A program made the translations under genes and the position numbers. From Cristatella mucedo (taxonomy: Eukaryota > Bryozoa > Phylactolaemata > Cristatellidae): a stretch of 64,000 bases of DNA. Position 1 is the stretch's first letter. Each line of letters starts with the position of its first letter. The notes below the pieces were generated by a model. It was not told the DNA's origin, made no database searches, and worked only from the letters and a program-made list of their open reading frames with translations. Shown piece by piece: positions 53,131-64,000 of the stretch. Where the stretch lies: assembly GCA_009760855.2 (NCBI GenBank), contig WPIO01000043.1:2818501-2882500 (forward strand). The letters are read 5' to 3'.

Positions 53131-53605
53131 GTCTAAGACTTACAGAGACAACACTTTTGTCGCCAACCTGTCTTCAAGTGTAGTAATGAAGCAGGTAATT
53201 GGTTGTCCCTACAAGACCTGAGGGTACGAGTAAGGTGCAACTGGTGCAGCTGTTTAGTTGTGTATAGGGTGGCACAGCCACTGCTGGCCTTTTTTGGTCA
53301 GCGAGAAAACTTTGCTTTGTCTCTAGGGATCGTACCTCGCCGTCCTAGATTCTTTTAACAAATGACGTTAAGTTTTTTCAAGAAGTTTTCCCAGATCCGA
53401 GATTGAATATCGACTAGGCAAGTATTCAGTTTTTAGAAGCTGCAGAGGATTTTGACGGTTTAAATGGCAAATAAGAGTGCATATTGTCAGCACCAAAGTG
53501 ATATGCACCTCCAGCGGCCCTAAACACGATTACAAGAGGTTGAATGTAAACGGAGAGCAGGAAGCAGAAACAGGACGGACCCTTGACGTACTTCACAGAT
53601 CATAC
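53131..53605 (-). mobile_element. LINE family B, second half of the interrupted copy
   Basis: Continues with 'gtcgccaacctgtcttcaagtgtagtaatgaag', 'caggtaattggttgtccctacaagacctgagggtacgag' and 'gtttagttgtgtatagggtggcacagcc', the same order as 3,480-3,600 and 50,190-50,290. Confidence 0.75.
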
Positions 53606-53614
53606 ATAGTTCAG

Positions 53615-55080
53615 GTGAATAATAATAATGCTAATAATAATAATGCACTTGCTAAAGCGTCCTCCAAGAACTATATCTCTTTCTGTGTGCTTTACATTTG
53701 CTGGAAACGGAAACGCGATTGAATGGTGAGTAATATCATCCTTGATGAACAACATGAATAACATGTTTAGGTGTGAAGTGCACAGGGTTAGCATGCAAGT
53801 GTGGTTAGTGGCAGTATGCACAGTGTCAGCACCCATAAGCACATCGAGGACAAATCACAGGGACCCACTAAATGCTGTCCTAAATGGGTGTGTTTTTTAA
53901 GTTCTTTTTAAATGTAGTTAAGTCAGTGGATGTTCTGAAGCAAGTCGGGGGTGAGTTCCAAGCTTTGGGAGCATACTAACTAATGAACGGGCTCCAAAGT
54001 ATTTGAGATTTGTACGAGGTATCGGTAAAATATTGGATTGCTAAAAGCGGCTGGTACGATGCTTGCCCTGGTGGGGGAGTTGATCTGAGAGATAGGCTGG
54101 AGCAAAAGAACGAAGTGACCTAAAAGTGAGCAATAAAACCTTGAAGTCGATCCGTTGCTTAAGTGGTAGCCAGTGCAAGTCTGCGGGAAGTTGATTGATT
54201 TGGCAACTGCGACACTCACGACTGACATGCCTAGCAGCAGAGTTTTGCACCAGCTGTAACCGCCTGGTTGCACTTAACGGTAGTCCAGCAAACAGTGAGT
54301 TAAAGAAGTCAAGACGGGATGTCACAAATGTATATACTGACATAGACGTGGTCTCCTTATCTAAACAAGCCCGAATTTGAGCGATGTTATGTAGCTGAAA
54401 GTAGGCATTCTTGATTGTGGAGCTGATGTGGTCGTCTAACGAGAGGTAACTCAGGAACGTGACACCAAGATTTCGATCCGATTCCATAGGAGGCATGCTG
54501 GCAGAGCCAATTTGGAGATGCAGCCTTTCTTTATGATCGTTTTTTAGAAAATTTACTCCCATTTATGTGAGGATGTCAATAATACATGTAGCAAGTGAAT
54601 TGAGAGAATTTGATGTGCTCGAAGGCTAGGAGGGTTCAAAGCGAAGGTACAGCTGAGTGTCATCCGCATAGAAGTGAAAGCCTAGATAGTGCTTGGCAGT
54701 CACATATCCGAGAGGGAGAGTATAAACCGTGAAAAGAACCGGACCTAGCACGGAGCCCTGAGATAAACCATATTTAAGAGACACCTCAACTGATCTCTGC
54801 TTATTTACGTCAGTACTCTGGAGTCTTCCACTGAGATAGGGCCCGAAACATTACAGAGCAGTGCCGGTGATGCCCAGTCGAGATAAGAGGCGCTCTAGAA
54901 GAACTTTGTGGTCGACAGTATCAAAAGCAGCCGAAAGGTTGAGCAAAACAAGCAGAGACACTTTACCGATATCTGCATTTCTAAGTTGTTCATTGTACAC
55001 CCTAAGCGATGCTAATTTTGTTCAGTGATTAGCTCTAAAGCCAGACTTTCATTTACTAGCAGGTTTTGAAGTTTCAATGA
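53615..55080 (-). mobile_element. L2-type LINE family A, 1.5-kb copy
   Basis: ATT-type tail at 53,615; C-terminal domain partly open at 54,041-54,562 ([52 protein letters not shown]); then reverse transcriptase remnants to about 55,060, with motif C and B regions in order ([10 protein letters not shown]-like antisense at 54,650-54,690; [15 protein letters not shown]-like at 54,730-54,770). Several stops. Confidence 0.9.
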
Positions 55081-55520
55081 GTCCTGTACCCACATAACAC
55101 GGATTGACCACGATCGATACACAAATAGGATTTAAACCACGCCAGTGCCCCGTCTGCCAGACCAATCAGTGTCCCCAATAGTTCAAGCAGAACAAGGAGA
55201 CCAATGGAGTCAAAAGAAGCTGACTGGTTTGCCAGGGCTAAGGTAGCGACGTTTCAATCATCGTTTCAGCACAAAATGTCATTAGGTATATGGAAGAGTG
55301 CACTTGCAGTGCAGTGCTGCCACTTGAAAGAACGCGGATTGTAATTTCTCTGGCATTTATTTATTTTAAGCGTATGATACTAGCTGCTTTGTGACTTTTT
55401 TTTAAAGTATCTCTGACTAAAAGTAGGAAGTGAAACTGGGTGATAGTTAGCAAATCTCGATGATGACTCGGTTAAATTGGTCTGCCAGGTAAGACCACAG
55501 GGATAAAGGTATAGGCTCTC
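55081..55520 (-). mobile_element. LINE family B, reverse transcriptase fragment
   Basis: Antisense of motif A and motif 1 surroundings ('gaagctgactggtttgccagggctaaggtagcgac', 'ggtgatagttagcaaatctcgatgatgactcggttaaattggtctgcc'). The last part resembles 19,990-20,050. Confidence 0.6.
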
Positions 55521-56196
55521 CAGGAGACGAAATCTTTACACTTGATACCTGATATATTAACTAAATATATATGTATTTACCCCAACAACTCTTTTAAGAA
55601 TTTCACAGGCTGCAATTTTGTAATAGCTTCAGTATAGAGGGCTTTTTTTACGATCGTGCACAATTTGTTCAGTGAAGATGGCTTAAACGTTCCCGGCCGA
55701 GAAATTAAAATCTTGGGGCCTGACCTTACAATCTTGGCCAGAAGGCAGGACTTCAGTTTTTTAATAAAAGAAAAGCCCTTGGTTTTTTAACTTTTCAAGG
55801 TGTAGACTCAAAAAAATGAAAACAATTGTCAAGATCATCATCACACTCGGATTTATTAAAACACCATGCTAGACTTAGCTTAACATATAAGCGTATGCAA
55901 TAAAGCTTTGTAAATTGAAAGGAATCTCTGTGACTGTGCTCACAATCAGAATGTACGGGAACATGCTTGTCAAAAGCATATTTCAGTTTTATATTCACTG
56001 CCTAAATGAAGCCGTCGAGGCTGTCGGCCGACTCTGGTTGCTAATCAAAAAGACCGGCACCACATACAAATTTTGAAATTTTTCTTTGTCTTTGCTTTCC
56101 ATGTAGTGTAGCTGAACAATTCAACAGTACCTAGTAAATACAACAAAGCGGGAACGTTTTTACACTGACGAAAACGGCCCGCCACAGCTCGGCTCC

Positions 56197-56290
56197 TCCA
56201 TAAATAATAATAATAATAATACACTTAATGAAGTGCCTTCAGAGAACCCAATCTCTTTCTAGGCGGGTTACAGTTGCTGCAAAGGAGAGA
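56197..56290 (-). mobile_element. Very short LINE family A tail unit in family B
   Basis: (ATT)n at 56,203-56,220 followed by 'cagagaacccaatctctttctaggcgggttacagttgctgcaaagg'. Family B sequence lies on both sides ('acagctcggctcctccat' before, 'gacgaactgctgcaccgg' after). Confidence 0.85.
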
Positions 56291-56720
56291 ACTAGACGAA
56301 CTGCTGCACCGGTTCCAGCCTCCTCTCGCCCTCAAATCCTACATGAACGATAAATTAGCTGTTTAGTTACTATTGATTAAATACCGTTAGCGACAGAAGC
56401 TTTAGCTCTGCGGGTCCTGGACTGTGGAGCTCACTTCCGCGATTCTTTTGAAACGACTCCAACTTCCTGCTGCCGACTATGGCTCGTCCATTTCAGCGGT
56501 CCTGAGCAGCTACTGCCAGGCTATTCACTATCTTAACTTAAACACTAGTTTGCTAAGCTTCCTACTTTCCCTTTGTTGCTTGAGATGAAGTATGCTGGCT
56601 GTGGTATGCGTAACAAAAGCCACTTATGTTGTCCGTGAGCTATACAAAACTCTCCTGCCTAAAACCTACATAGTCTCTGTGGCTTTGCGGATTTACAGAC
56701 GGAGATACATTAGGTTACAT
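56291..56720 (+). mobile_element. LINE family B, C-terminal and 3' UTR fragment
   Basis: 'gacgaactgctgcaccggttccagcctcctc', 'cgacagaagctttagctctgcgggtcctggactgtggagctcacttccgcgattc' (LWSSLPRF-type ending) and the UTR ending at 'ctgtggctttgcggatttacag'. The neighbouring 5' part is at 55.9-56.2 kb. Confidence 0.78.
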
Positions 56721-57300
56721 TAGAGACAGTAAACGAAACCGAACATTCGATATAGTCATTGGGCAAACTACAAGGTCAGGGGCCGACATCCTTACTGATA
56801 GCGAAATCTAGGGTACGGCCAGCGACTTCAGTAGCACGATTAACGTGTTGGATCAAACCAAAAATCTCCAGCCGGAGTCCAGCCAGCACGGGGTAGCGTG
56901 CCAAATATTTTAGGAATTAATCGAAAATGTTGAGTTTCTTAAGTTTGCATATTAAAAGATAAACTAGTTATATATACAATTGCAAATTCTGGTGGTTGTC
57001 AGATGATTGGAACATGGTCAATAAAATTTTTATCAAAGATCTATGTAAACCAGAAGTATCATCGAGCTCAACAAAATAATTTTCTTTGAAAAATAGCTGA
57101 GCCGGAACTTTGGTTTTCAGGTGAACTCTGCGAATATCAACTACTCAGCTCTAAACGGACCCTCAGAAAATAACTTTGGAAAATTGTAAAAAGTAAAATT
57201 TTCCCAAAAATAACACGCCCCTCTAGATCAAACGTCCAACTGGTAGTATAACAAGTTTATCAAAGCGTAGTGTATTATTATTAAATCCCCTATCGGTTGG
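56721..57300. other. Nothing recognised
   Basis: AT-rich unique sequence upstream of the GC-box cluster. Confidence 0.4.
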
Positions 57301-57308
57301 GGCCTAGT

Positions 57309-57321
57309 CCCGCCCCGCCCA
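57309..57321 (+). promoter_or_regulatory. GC-box (Sp1-like) site in a CpG-rich patch
   Basis: 'cccgccccgccca' stands out in an AT-rich setting and is followed by 'acttggcggaaac', an E2F-like string, at about 57,353. Together with the CpG-rich block at 57,465-57,560 this looks like a small promoter. Orientation is not decided by the motif. Confidence 0.4.
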
Positions 57322-57444
57322 TAAACGGCATTCCAACACCCACTCCTTATTTACTTGGCGGAAACATGTTTACATTGGTATGTTTACATCGGATCACAAA
57401 CCGTTAGTGACTGTCGTTCGGCCAGTAGACTAACATTAGGGATA

Positions 57445-58284
57445 ATGTATTCAGAATTTACCGCTGCAGCGGCCGCCGTAACTAAGGAGTTCATAACAAC
57501 GCCTCGTGAATCCTGGGACAGCTGCTCCAGTTCTTGTGGCAGCATAACACACGAGGCGACAACCAAGTAGTCTTTTATTTGGCGGCCGGTCAACGTTGTC
57601 ACTTGGATGGAACTAGCGCATCGTTTACTGGAAGCCAGTCTGAAAATTTGGATTCATTTCTATTCACTATTTATTATATAAGTTTATTTTCTACCTCATC
57701 AATTGTAAAACTTGGTCGATACTTGGCCGATCGGTGTGAAATTTGGAATATAACTGGGGCTCACGTGCCTCCGTGTTCCCCCCTTTGCATTTATGCATGA
57801 TGGGGTGTTTATGCATATAATGTGCCTGTCTCAAAATGTCCTTGGGCTGTGGTTCGTAGTAGACAGTCAACAGTTTGAGATGTCGCATTATTTTTATATT
57901 TTTGTTTGTGGTCGGGTTAGCATGGAGTCTATTATCATGCATCTATTGAGCGGTTTTCTATATTTTTACAATGACTGGTATTGAATTGGCATTGAATCAG
58001 GCGATTTGAGGGTAAAGCCATGTATTGCTGAGCTGCAGTGCTTTACTTGACCTTTTACTTACAGGGCATCAGAAGGTCAGCACGGCAGCTTTATCACATC
58101 AAATGATGCTTATATTACTAGCGTTCTTGGTGCCAATTTTCATGCCGTTCGTTGTATTAATAAATGTGCTCTGGGGGATAACTACCACTATTGGCAGACA
58201 TTTTGGGGGGATCACTCCCAATATTGGCGACCTATGCCCCTAAGAAATGGGCGGATCTGGATTTTGCGAGAGTTTTCAAGATGA
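57445..58284 (+). CDS. Candidate two-exon gene, unknown product
   Basis: Exon 1 would be 57,445-57,566 (ATG, MYSEFTAAAAAVTKEF, then PRESWDSCSSSCGS; possible donor GTAGTC). Exon 2 would be 58,065-58,284, opened by a strong acceptor 'ccttttacttacag' and running 72 codons to TGA: SEGQHGSFITSNDAYITS, VLGANFHAVRCINKC. The phases of the two exons agree. An in-frame ATG also lies upstream at 57,364. Support: GC-box upstream, CpG-rich first exon, strong acceptor. Against: weak donor, no domain, and an equally long minus frame (57,384-57,602). I do not know its function. Confidence 0.25.
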
Positions 58285-58825
58285 AGATAGAACTACAGCT
58301 CGTAGGACACCCTGAGCGTGTTGCTGGATAATAAGACCTTTTTCTTTCAATTAGTGATGCTATTGTGGGACCATCACCGTTTGCTCAAAATGCAGATGTC
58401 CTTTTTGAATACTACATACGTTTTAAGAGCTTCATTCATTCCGAAGTACATAAGCTAGAGCTGAGAAGAAGTGTGTCAATAATACTAGGAATCCTAAAAA
58501 TAATTGACATGTTTTGAGGTCTTTTCCTAGGGCTGGTGATGGTAAAGAGAAACTGAGGTGAGTGAGTTTAGCCTATCTTGAGAAGACATTTAATGAAAAC
58601 TAATCTTAATTGAATTTTCCTTTAAATGAGCTATTATATAATTATAACAATACATTCATTTTATATAGAGCTTAGAGAACTTGGACACTTTCTGGACTCT
58701 TCATTTGCTTAAAAAAATGTGCTGCCGATTTACAAAGGATAACAGCAACGGATCTCTTAGGATTAAAAATAGACTAAAAGGCATATATTTATAAAAGCAT
58801 ATAGTAGTTCACTGCAATTTGTCCA
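58285..58825. other. Nothing recognised
   Basis: No exon or known repeat seen. Confidence 0.4.
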
Positions 58826-58831
58826 TTGATA

Positions 58832-60055
58832 ATAACAATAATACACTTGATAAATTGCCCTCAGAAAACTCAAATCTCTTACCAAGAGCTTTATATTTGG
58901 TGCAAAGAAAATACTATCGAACTGTGAGTGGTATCATGCTTAATAAACAGCAAGAATAACATGGTTAGGTGGAGACATGCAAAGGGTCAGCATGCAAGTA
59001 TAATTACCGGCAGTATGCACAGTGCCATAACGCATAAGCATATAATCAACGAATCTCAGGGACCCATGAAATTCTGTCTAAAGGGGTGCGTTTTTAATTT
59101 CTTTTAAAACTCGGTCAAGTCATTGGAAGTCTTAACGGAAGCTAGTAGAGTTTCGCACTTAAGGAGCATACGAACTAAAGGCTCAGTCTCCTAAGGTTTG
59201 GGGTTTTTACGAGGAGTAGGTGAACTGTCAGGTTTCGAAAAGTAGACGATACGACGCTTAGGGTGGTGCCCTAGTAGACCTGATAGGTAGGCTGAAGCCA
59301 AAGAATGAGGGGGACCTAAAATTGAGTGACAAAGACTGGAAGTCTATTCGTTGCTTGACTGGTAGCAAGTGCAGGCCAATGAGAAGTGTTGTGATGTGGC
59401 AACAGTGACGCTCACGACCGACAAGCGTAGCTGCAGAGTAGTGCACCGGCTGAAGTGCCTGCTTGCAAAAAGGCCGGTAGACCAGCAAACAGTGAATTAC
59501 AAAAATCATGCCGGGATATTACAAATGCACGGACCAACCTATGTGGTATCCGTGACTAATCATGCGTAAATTTTAGCAATTTTTTTGCAGCTTTAAGTAG
59601 GAAGACTTGATTGTGGAACTGATGTGGTCGTCTAACTAAAGTTTACTTTGGAACATGACACCTAGACTTCGTGTGGATTCAACAGGAGATATACCACCAG
59701 AGGCAATTTTGAGCGACTGCTGAATCCAACTTGGGTAGCCCATAACTAGTAAGTTAGTTTGTCATTGTTTTAAATCTAAGAAAATGCGATTCATTCCATG
59801 TGTGGATATCATCAACGCATGCAGCAAGGGAGTTGAGAGCCTCCGACGTGCTGAAGGGCTAGGAGGAATCAAACCAGAGATACAATTAGGTATCATCAGC
59901 GTAGAAGTTAAAGCTTAGAATATTCTTGGCAATCACATTGGCAAGATGGATGGTATAAACCGTGAAAAGAACCGGACCAAGCACGAAGCCATGAGGTACC
60001 CCTTATTTCAGAAGTACCTAGGATGGTCTTTGTCCATTAACTTTAATACTCTAGA
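58832..60055 (-). mobile_element. L2-type LINE family A, degenerate copy
   Basis: Tail at 58,832 ('aacaataatacacttgataaattgccctcagaaaactcaaatctcttac'), broken C-terminal domain (59,258-59,509) and remnants of motif C and B at 59,900-60,010 in antisense. Confidence 0.85.
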
Positions 60056-60332
60056 TTCTGGTTCAGTTCCAGCCTTCTCATCCCCTCAGGTACTGTGTGA
60101 ACTTTACCTCGGCTGTGTTCATTCCTCTGTTTCAGGGCCGTTGGCGACAGAAGCTTTAGCTCTGTAGGACTTTGACTGCAGAACTCGCCTCTTCGATTCT
60201 TATACAGCGAAATTTGCTCTCCTGCTGCCGAAAATGGCATATAATATCCAGCGGTCTTCACCTGCTAGTTCCATATTACTCACTACCTCAACTCCTCTCC
60301 TGACTCCTGTATGGTTTACTATTTCTGTTGTT
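60056..60332 (+). mobile_element. LINE family B, C-terminal fragment
   Basis: 'ttctggttcagttccagccttctcatcccctcagg', 'gttggcgacagaagctttagctctgtaggactttgactgcagaactcgcctc'. It borders the Gypsy relic. Confidence 0.72.
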
Positions 60333-60334
60333 TC

Positions 60335-62660
60335 TAAGGATTAGCTCTGAAAGCGTTCTACCAGCAATCAACTTGAAGGAAATGTTCGAGCTAGCTTTGC
60401 GACGCGTCAGCTGTGGACTTGGTGCTGTTTTATCTCATCGATTAGCCGACGGACGGAAGAGAGCCATTGTTTTTTGCTTCCCCTATGCTATCCACAAGCG
60501 AGAAAAACTATTCGCAGATTGAGTAAGAGGCCTTGTCACCAATTTTCGGCGTTATGCGTTTTCATCTATATTTGTATGGGCGAAAGTTCTTGCTGCATAC
60601 CGATCACAGCCCACTTACTACTCTCCTCGGACCTAAGGCCGGCAATCCGCCTATTGCTGCCATGCGTATGCAGCGTTAAGCTGCAGTGTTGTCTGTATTC
60701 ACACAACAGTGTTGAGTACAGGCGGTCAGATTGTCATGCTAATGCTGATGCTACGTCACGAATACCGTTGCAATATAAGGAAGACCCCTGTCCAGAGGCC
60801 ACTTTGTTCCACGTTGATCATTTTGCTATGCTTTCTGTGACTACGCAAACGGTTCGAACAACCCTCAGAAGCGACCCAACGGTGACTGCTGCTTATAACC
60901 TGTGCATGTCACCCCTAACCATGTTATTCATGTTGTTTGTTTATCAAGCATGATATTACACACCATTCAATTGCATTTCCCTTTGCAGCAAATGTAAAGC
61001 GCTTAGAAAAAGATAGAGTTCTCTGAGGGCGCTTTATCAAGTGCATTATTATTATAATTATTATTATGACAAAACGATGAGGGCCGGCATGAAATCCGTC
61101 ACCGGCCATGACCCCATTCTACAACTGCAGATCGGAACTGGCAATACATGATGGGTGGATGTATGGTTCGGGCATGACACTAGTCGTATCCACATCCCTC
61201 CGTCGCCATCTCTTGCATGAGCTTCTTGTCACACCATTTTGGCGTAGTTAAAATAAATGCCGCTGCCAAAAACTGCGGCTGGTAGCTAGGCAGAGATTGT
61301 GACATAGAATCTGTGTACCGTAGCTGCTCTCACTGTAAGCAAGTGAGGCATACACCAGCAGCAACCTCACAAAAGTGAAGTGACACGCCCGGATCATGGT
61401 AAGGTATTCACCTTGGTTTTACCAAGCTACTTGAAAAGCACTATTTCCTATTAGTTGTAGATGCGTTCTCGAAGTGGCCTGAAGTGTTTTGCATGAGGAA
61501 GGCAACGTCTGGCACTAGAATCTCGACTCTACGGACACTCTGCCGGATTGGATCTACCCAGGGTAATTGTGTCTGACAACGGACGGCATTTCACATATCA
61601 TGATTGTTCTAGTTTCCTACAGGCTAGCGGCATCCAGCACTTCCTTTCGGCACCCTATCACCCACAGAGCAATGGACTAGCTGAGCGCTTTGTAAAACTT
61701 TCACGCCGGCATATGCAGCTGGTGCAGGTTATCCGCAGCAGTGCATTGAGCAGTTCCTGCTAAAATACCTCTCCTGCGAGAACGTTTCGACCGGATCCAC
61801 CGCATCCTAGTTACTTCTGGGCCGAAATGTTTGCACAGGCCTGAACCTGCTTTGTCCGGCCAATGAAGATGCTGCTTTACCTTCATCTCCAACTGGGCCT
61901 CACAGATGTGCAAATGGAGACCTGGTGTGGTACAGGAATGATCGCAACAGGACAACAATTTGATCTCGGAGAAGCATAAAGGCAGCCAAGGGCTATGTGA
62001 TATTTTGAGTAGAGCCATAAAATGGTGAGGACTGTGTGCTTCGCCACCAAAACCAGCTTCGCCGGTGAGATGTGATGCCATATGCTGACCAGGCGACACA
62101 GGAAAGAGGTGAGCAGGCCCATAGAGGACAAAAACCTGCTACCAGTTATACAAGCAATGCTAGTGCCAATAATACTGCTTCAGGCATTGGCATTGCATAG
62201 GGCAGAAGTAACTGATATAATCAGCCAAGGCACCACTGTAGCAGCTGAGAGTACCATAACCTGCACTGACCCTCAGCTACACCTTGATACTGCTGACACT
62301 AATGATGTTATTACAGGTCCATCAACAGAGAGAGCCTCCGTTAATAACTGGAAGCAGATGCATCGAATGGTGGAGCTGGATTTGTCTCGGACAGCAGTGT
62401 CACCGACTCACGCCGACATGCACTGCATACATCGACCCATACAAACCAAGGACACCGTCCTACGTAATTACAGGACTTCGTACCATGAGACCGGCGCTTT
62501 ATCAGCCACTGTTGGAAAGAAAGGATGGTAGGTCCAAATGGCTTATCTGCCCAACGAGCTTTGCCGGTCAAGACAGCGGACCCACTTGCAGCGGCTGCCG
62601 GCAGGTCCGAGTGCTGGCCGTGCGGCCCGGTTCTGCGTTTCCGCAATAAACGCATCTGCT
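60335..62660 (+). pseudogene. Ty3/Gypsy LTR retrotransposon relic: RNase H and integrase
   Basis: In order on plus: an LCDAS-like start and CGLGAVLSHRLADG (60,410-60,455; RNase H with its DAS motif shifted out of frame), FHLYLYGRKFLLHTDHSPL and GNPPIAAMRMQR (60,560-60,680, another frame), the family A tail insertion (60,893-61,063), a Cys/His-type integrase finger region with CKQVRHTPAA (61,335-61,370), LVVDAFSKWPEVF (61,455-61,495; first catalytic Asp), VIVSDNGRHFT (61,560-61,595; second Asp) and SAPYHPQSNGLAERFVK (61,645-61,700; catalytic Glu). A VWYRN-like segment near 61,925 and an 'aataaa' near 62,644 follow. Many frameshifts and stops make it dead. No gag, protease or reverse transcriptase and no paired LTRs are seen. 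Confidence 0.88.
60893..61063 (+). mobile_element. Short LINE family A tail unit inserted in the Gypsy relic
   Basis: 'aacctgtgcatgtcacccctaaccatgttattc' through 'gcgcttagaaaaagatagagttctctgagggcgc' to (ATT)n. Gypsy coding remnants lie on both sides. Confidence 0.88.
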
Positions 62661-62819
62661 TGAGCCATTTTGATGTGTGCACGACTGCCCGCACAAATAT
62701 AACATGAAAAAAATCCGTAGCCATTGCCTAGAGAAGTCTATTTGTCAGTAGCAGAGACCTAAAAGCGTTCAACACGGCCGTATCGTTCAGGCCAAAGACG
62801 CAGGCACAATTAAATGCCT

Positions 62820-63222
62820 ATTTTTCTGCGTAGACTTTACTACCCGTACCTCATACAAATTTCAAATCCTAAGTGGACAGTGTCTTTAGTTTGTTTGCTT
62901 CCAAAGCCTGGAACTCACCTCAGACCTGCGTCACGATATCTCCTAACTTTTCCACGTTTAAAAAGAAACTAAAAACGTACCCATTTTTCATAGCATTTAG
63001 TAAGTCCTGGGATTCATTTTCAATGTGCTTAGGCCTGCTGACACTGTGCATGCTACTACTAACCATTCTTACAAGTCAACCCTTTGCATGTCACCAATAA
63101 CCATTTTATTCTTGTCGTTTTTTCAGCATTCTACCACAAAAGTTAGATCGTGCTTTCTTTGCAGTAAGTTTTAAGTGGCTGTACAAATATTGAGTTCTTC
63201 GAGGGAGCTATATGAAGTATCT
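62820..63222 (+). mobile_element. L2-type LINE family A, degenerate C-terminus and tail
   Basis: Frame 62,873-63,100 contains FASKAWNSPQTCVTISPNFSTFK, the [24 protein letters not shown]-type end. The tail 'ggctgtacaaatattgagttcttcgagggagctatatgaagt' ends where the next copy starts. Confidence 0.85.
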
Positions 63223-64000
63223 TAAACCTCACACCTTGCTAGTAAGTTCCAGTCTGGCTTTAGAGCTAATCACTCCACAGAGTCAGCATTGCTTCGGGTA
63301 TACAACGACCTACATAGGAATGCAGACATGGGTAGAGTGTCTCTTCTTGTTTTGCTCGATCTTTCGGCAGCTTTTGATACCATCGATCACAAAGTACTTC
63401 TAGAGCTCCTCTCATCTCGCCTGGGCATCACTGGCACTGCTCTGCAGTGGTTCAGGTCCTATCTCAGTGGGAGACTCCAGAGTGTTGACGTGAATGGACA
63501 AAGATCATCTGAAGTACCTCTAAAATATGGAGTACCTCAGGGCTCAGTGCTAGGTCCGGTCCTTTTCACCGTTTATACTCTCCCTCTCGCTGATGTGATT
63601 GCCAAGCACAATCTAGGCTTCCACTTCTATGCGGATGACACTCAGTTGTACCTTTGCTTTGATCCCTCCCAGCCTTCGAGCACCTCAAATTCTCTCAACT
63701 CACTTGCTGCATGCATTGATGACATCCGATCATGGATGGCAGCAAATTTTCTAAAACTAAACGATGATAAAACTAACTTACTAGTTATGGGCAAACCTAG
63801 TGCTATTCAGAAATTGGAAAGGCTGACTTTCAAAATTGGCTCTGCCAGCATATCTCCAGTTGCATCAGCTCGAAATCTAGGTGTCATATTCCAAAGCGAC
63901 CTCTCGTTAGACGACCACATCAGCTCCACAGTCAAATCAGCCTATTTTCAGCTTCATAACATTGCTAAAATTAGGGCTTGTTTAGATAAGGATACCACGT
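63223..64000 (+). mobile_element. L2-type LINE family A, young copy running off the window
   Basis: 5'-truncated and inserted into the tail of the preceding older copy. The sequence is almost the same as the 26.3-28.0 kb copy over the shared part. Confidence 0.93.
63226..64000 (+). CDS. LINE family A reverse transcriptase, open frame, partial at both ends
   Basis: Open for 258 codons to the window edge: [34 protein letters not shown] (motif A), [15 protein letters not shown] (motif B), [10 protein letters not shown] (motif C) and [16 protein letters not shown], then the start of the C-terminal domain. All catalytic Asp residues are present. Compared with the 26.5 kb protein I count only a handful of amino-acid changes (for example LHRN for LLRN, ELLS for ERLS, LPLAD for LSLAD, PSAIQ for PSVIQ). 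It has no endonuclease and no own promoter. Confidence 0.92.

Noticed and set aside
57384-57602. Minus-strand 72-codon frame as first exon of the transporter
   Set aside because: Its polar peptide could be an N-terminal tail, but the donor (GTTTGT) is weak, it lies 10 kb from the next exon, and helices 1-2 are not found between; evidence is too thin to assign.

Overview
This is eukaryotic, almost certainly invertebrate animal, genomic DNA. It is AT-rich, has small exons with GT-AG introns, and is dominated by L2/CR1-type non-LTR retrotransposons, tRNA-derived SINEs and decayed relics of a Mutator-like (MULE) transposon and a Ty3/Gypsy element. Nothing looks bacterial. I cannot fix the phylum; retroelement-rich cnidarians, sponges or lophotrochozoans would all fit.

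The one host gene I can assemble lies on the minus strand. It is an SLC18B1-like major facilitator (vesicular amine/polyamine transporter family) gene. I find eight good exons plus one probable exon, running from 47,462 down to the stop codon at 6,825, about 40.6 kb. Each exon encodes roughly one or two membrane segments. The 5' exons (N-terminus, first two membrane segments) were not found. An exon-bearing segment of about 0.9 kb is duplicated inside the gene: the 47.4 kb copy is open, while the 42.9 kb copy has an in-frame stop.

Layout. 1-6.8 kb: downstream flank with a decayed LINE. 6.8-17 kb: 3' half of the transporter with degenerate L2 tails, a SINE and microsatellites. 17-31 kb: one very large intron holding a MULE relic, many nested L2 copies (one with a 500-residue intact reverse transcriptase), a long AT microsatellite and a degenerate TTTAGGG-like tract. 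31-47.5 kb: transporter exons, more L2 copies, SINEs and the exon duplication. 47.5-64 kb: a patchwork of two LINE families with short tails of one inserted in the other, a small CpG/GC-box promoter-like region near 57.3 kb with a weak two-exon gene candidate, a Gypsy RNase H/integrase relic split by an L2 tail, and a nearly intact L2 reverse transcriptase running off the end.

The retroelements form a system. Family A (L2 type, 3' end with a 'gcgcctagaaagagattaagtt' type motif followed by (ATT)n) has copies that are very recent. A tRNA-headed SINE carries the same 3' end and so was probably mobilised by it. Short 90-210 bp family A tails are found cleanly inserted in family B LINEs and in the Gypsy relic.
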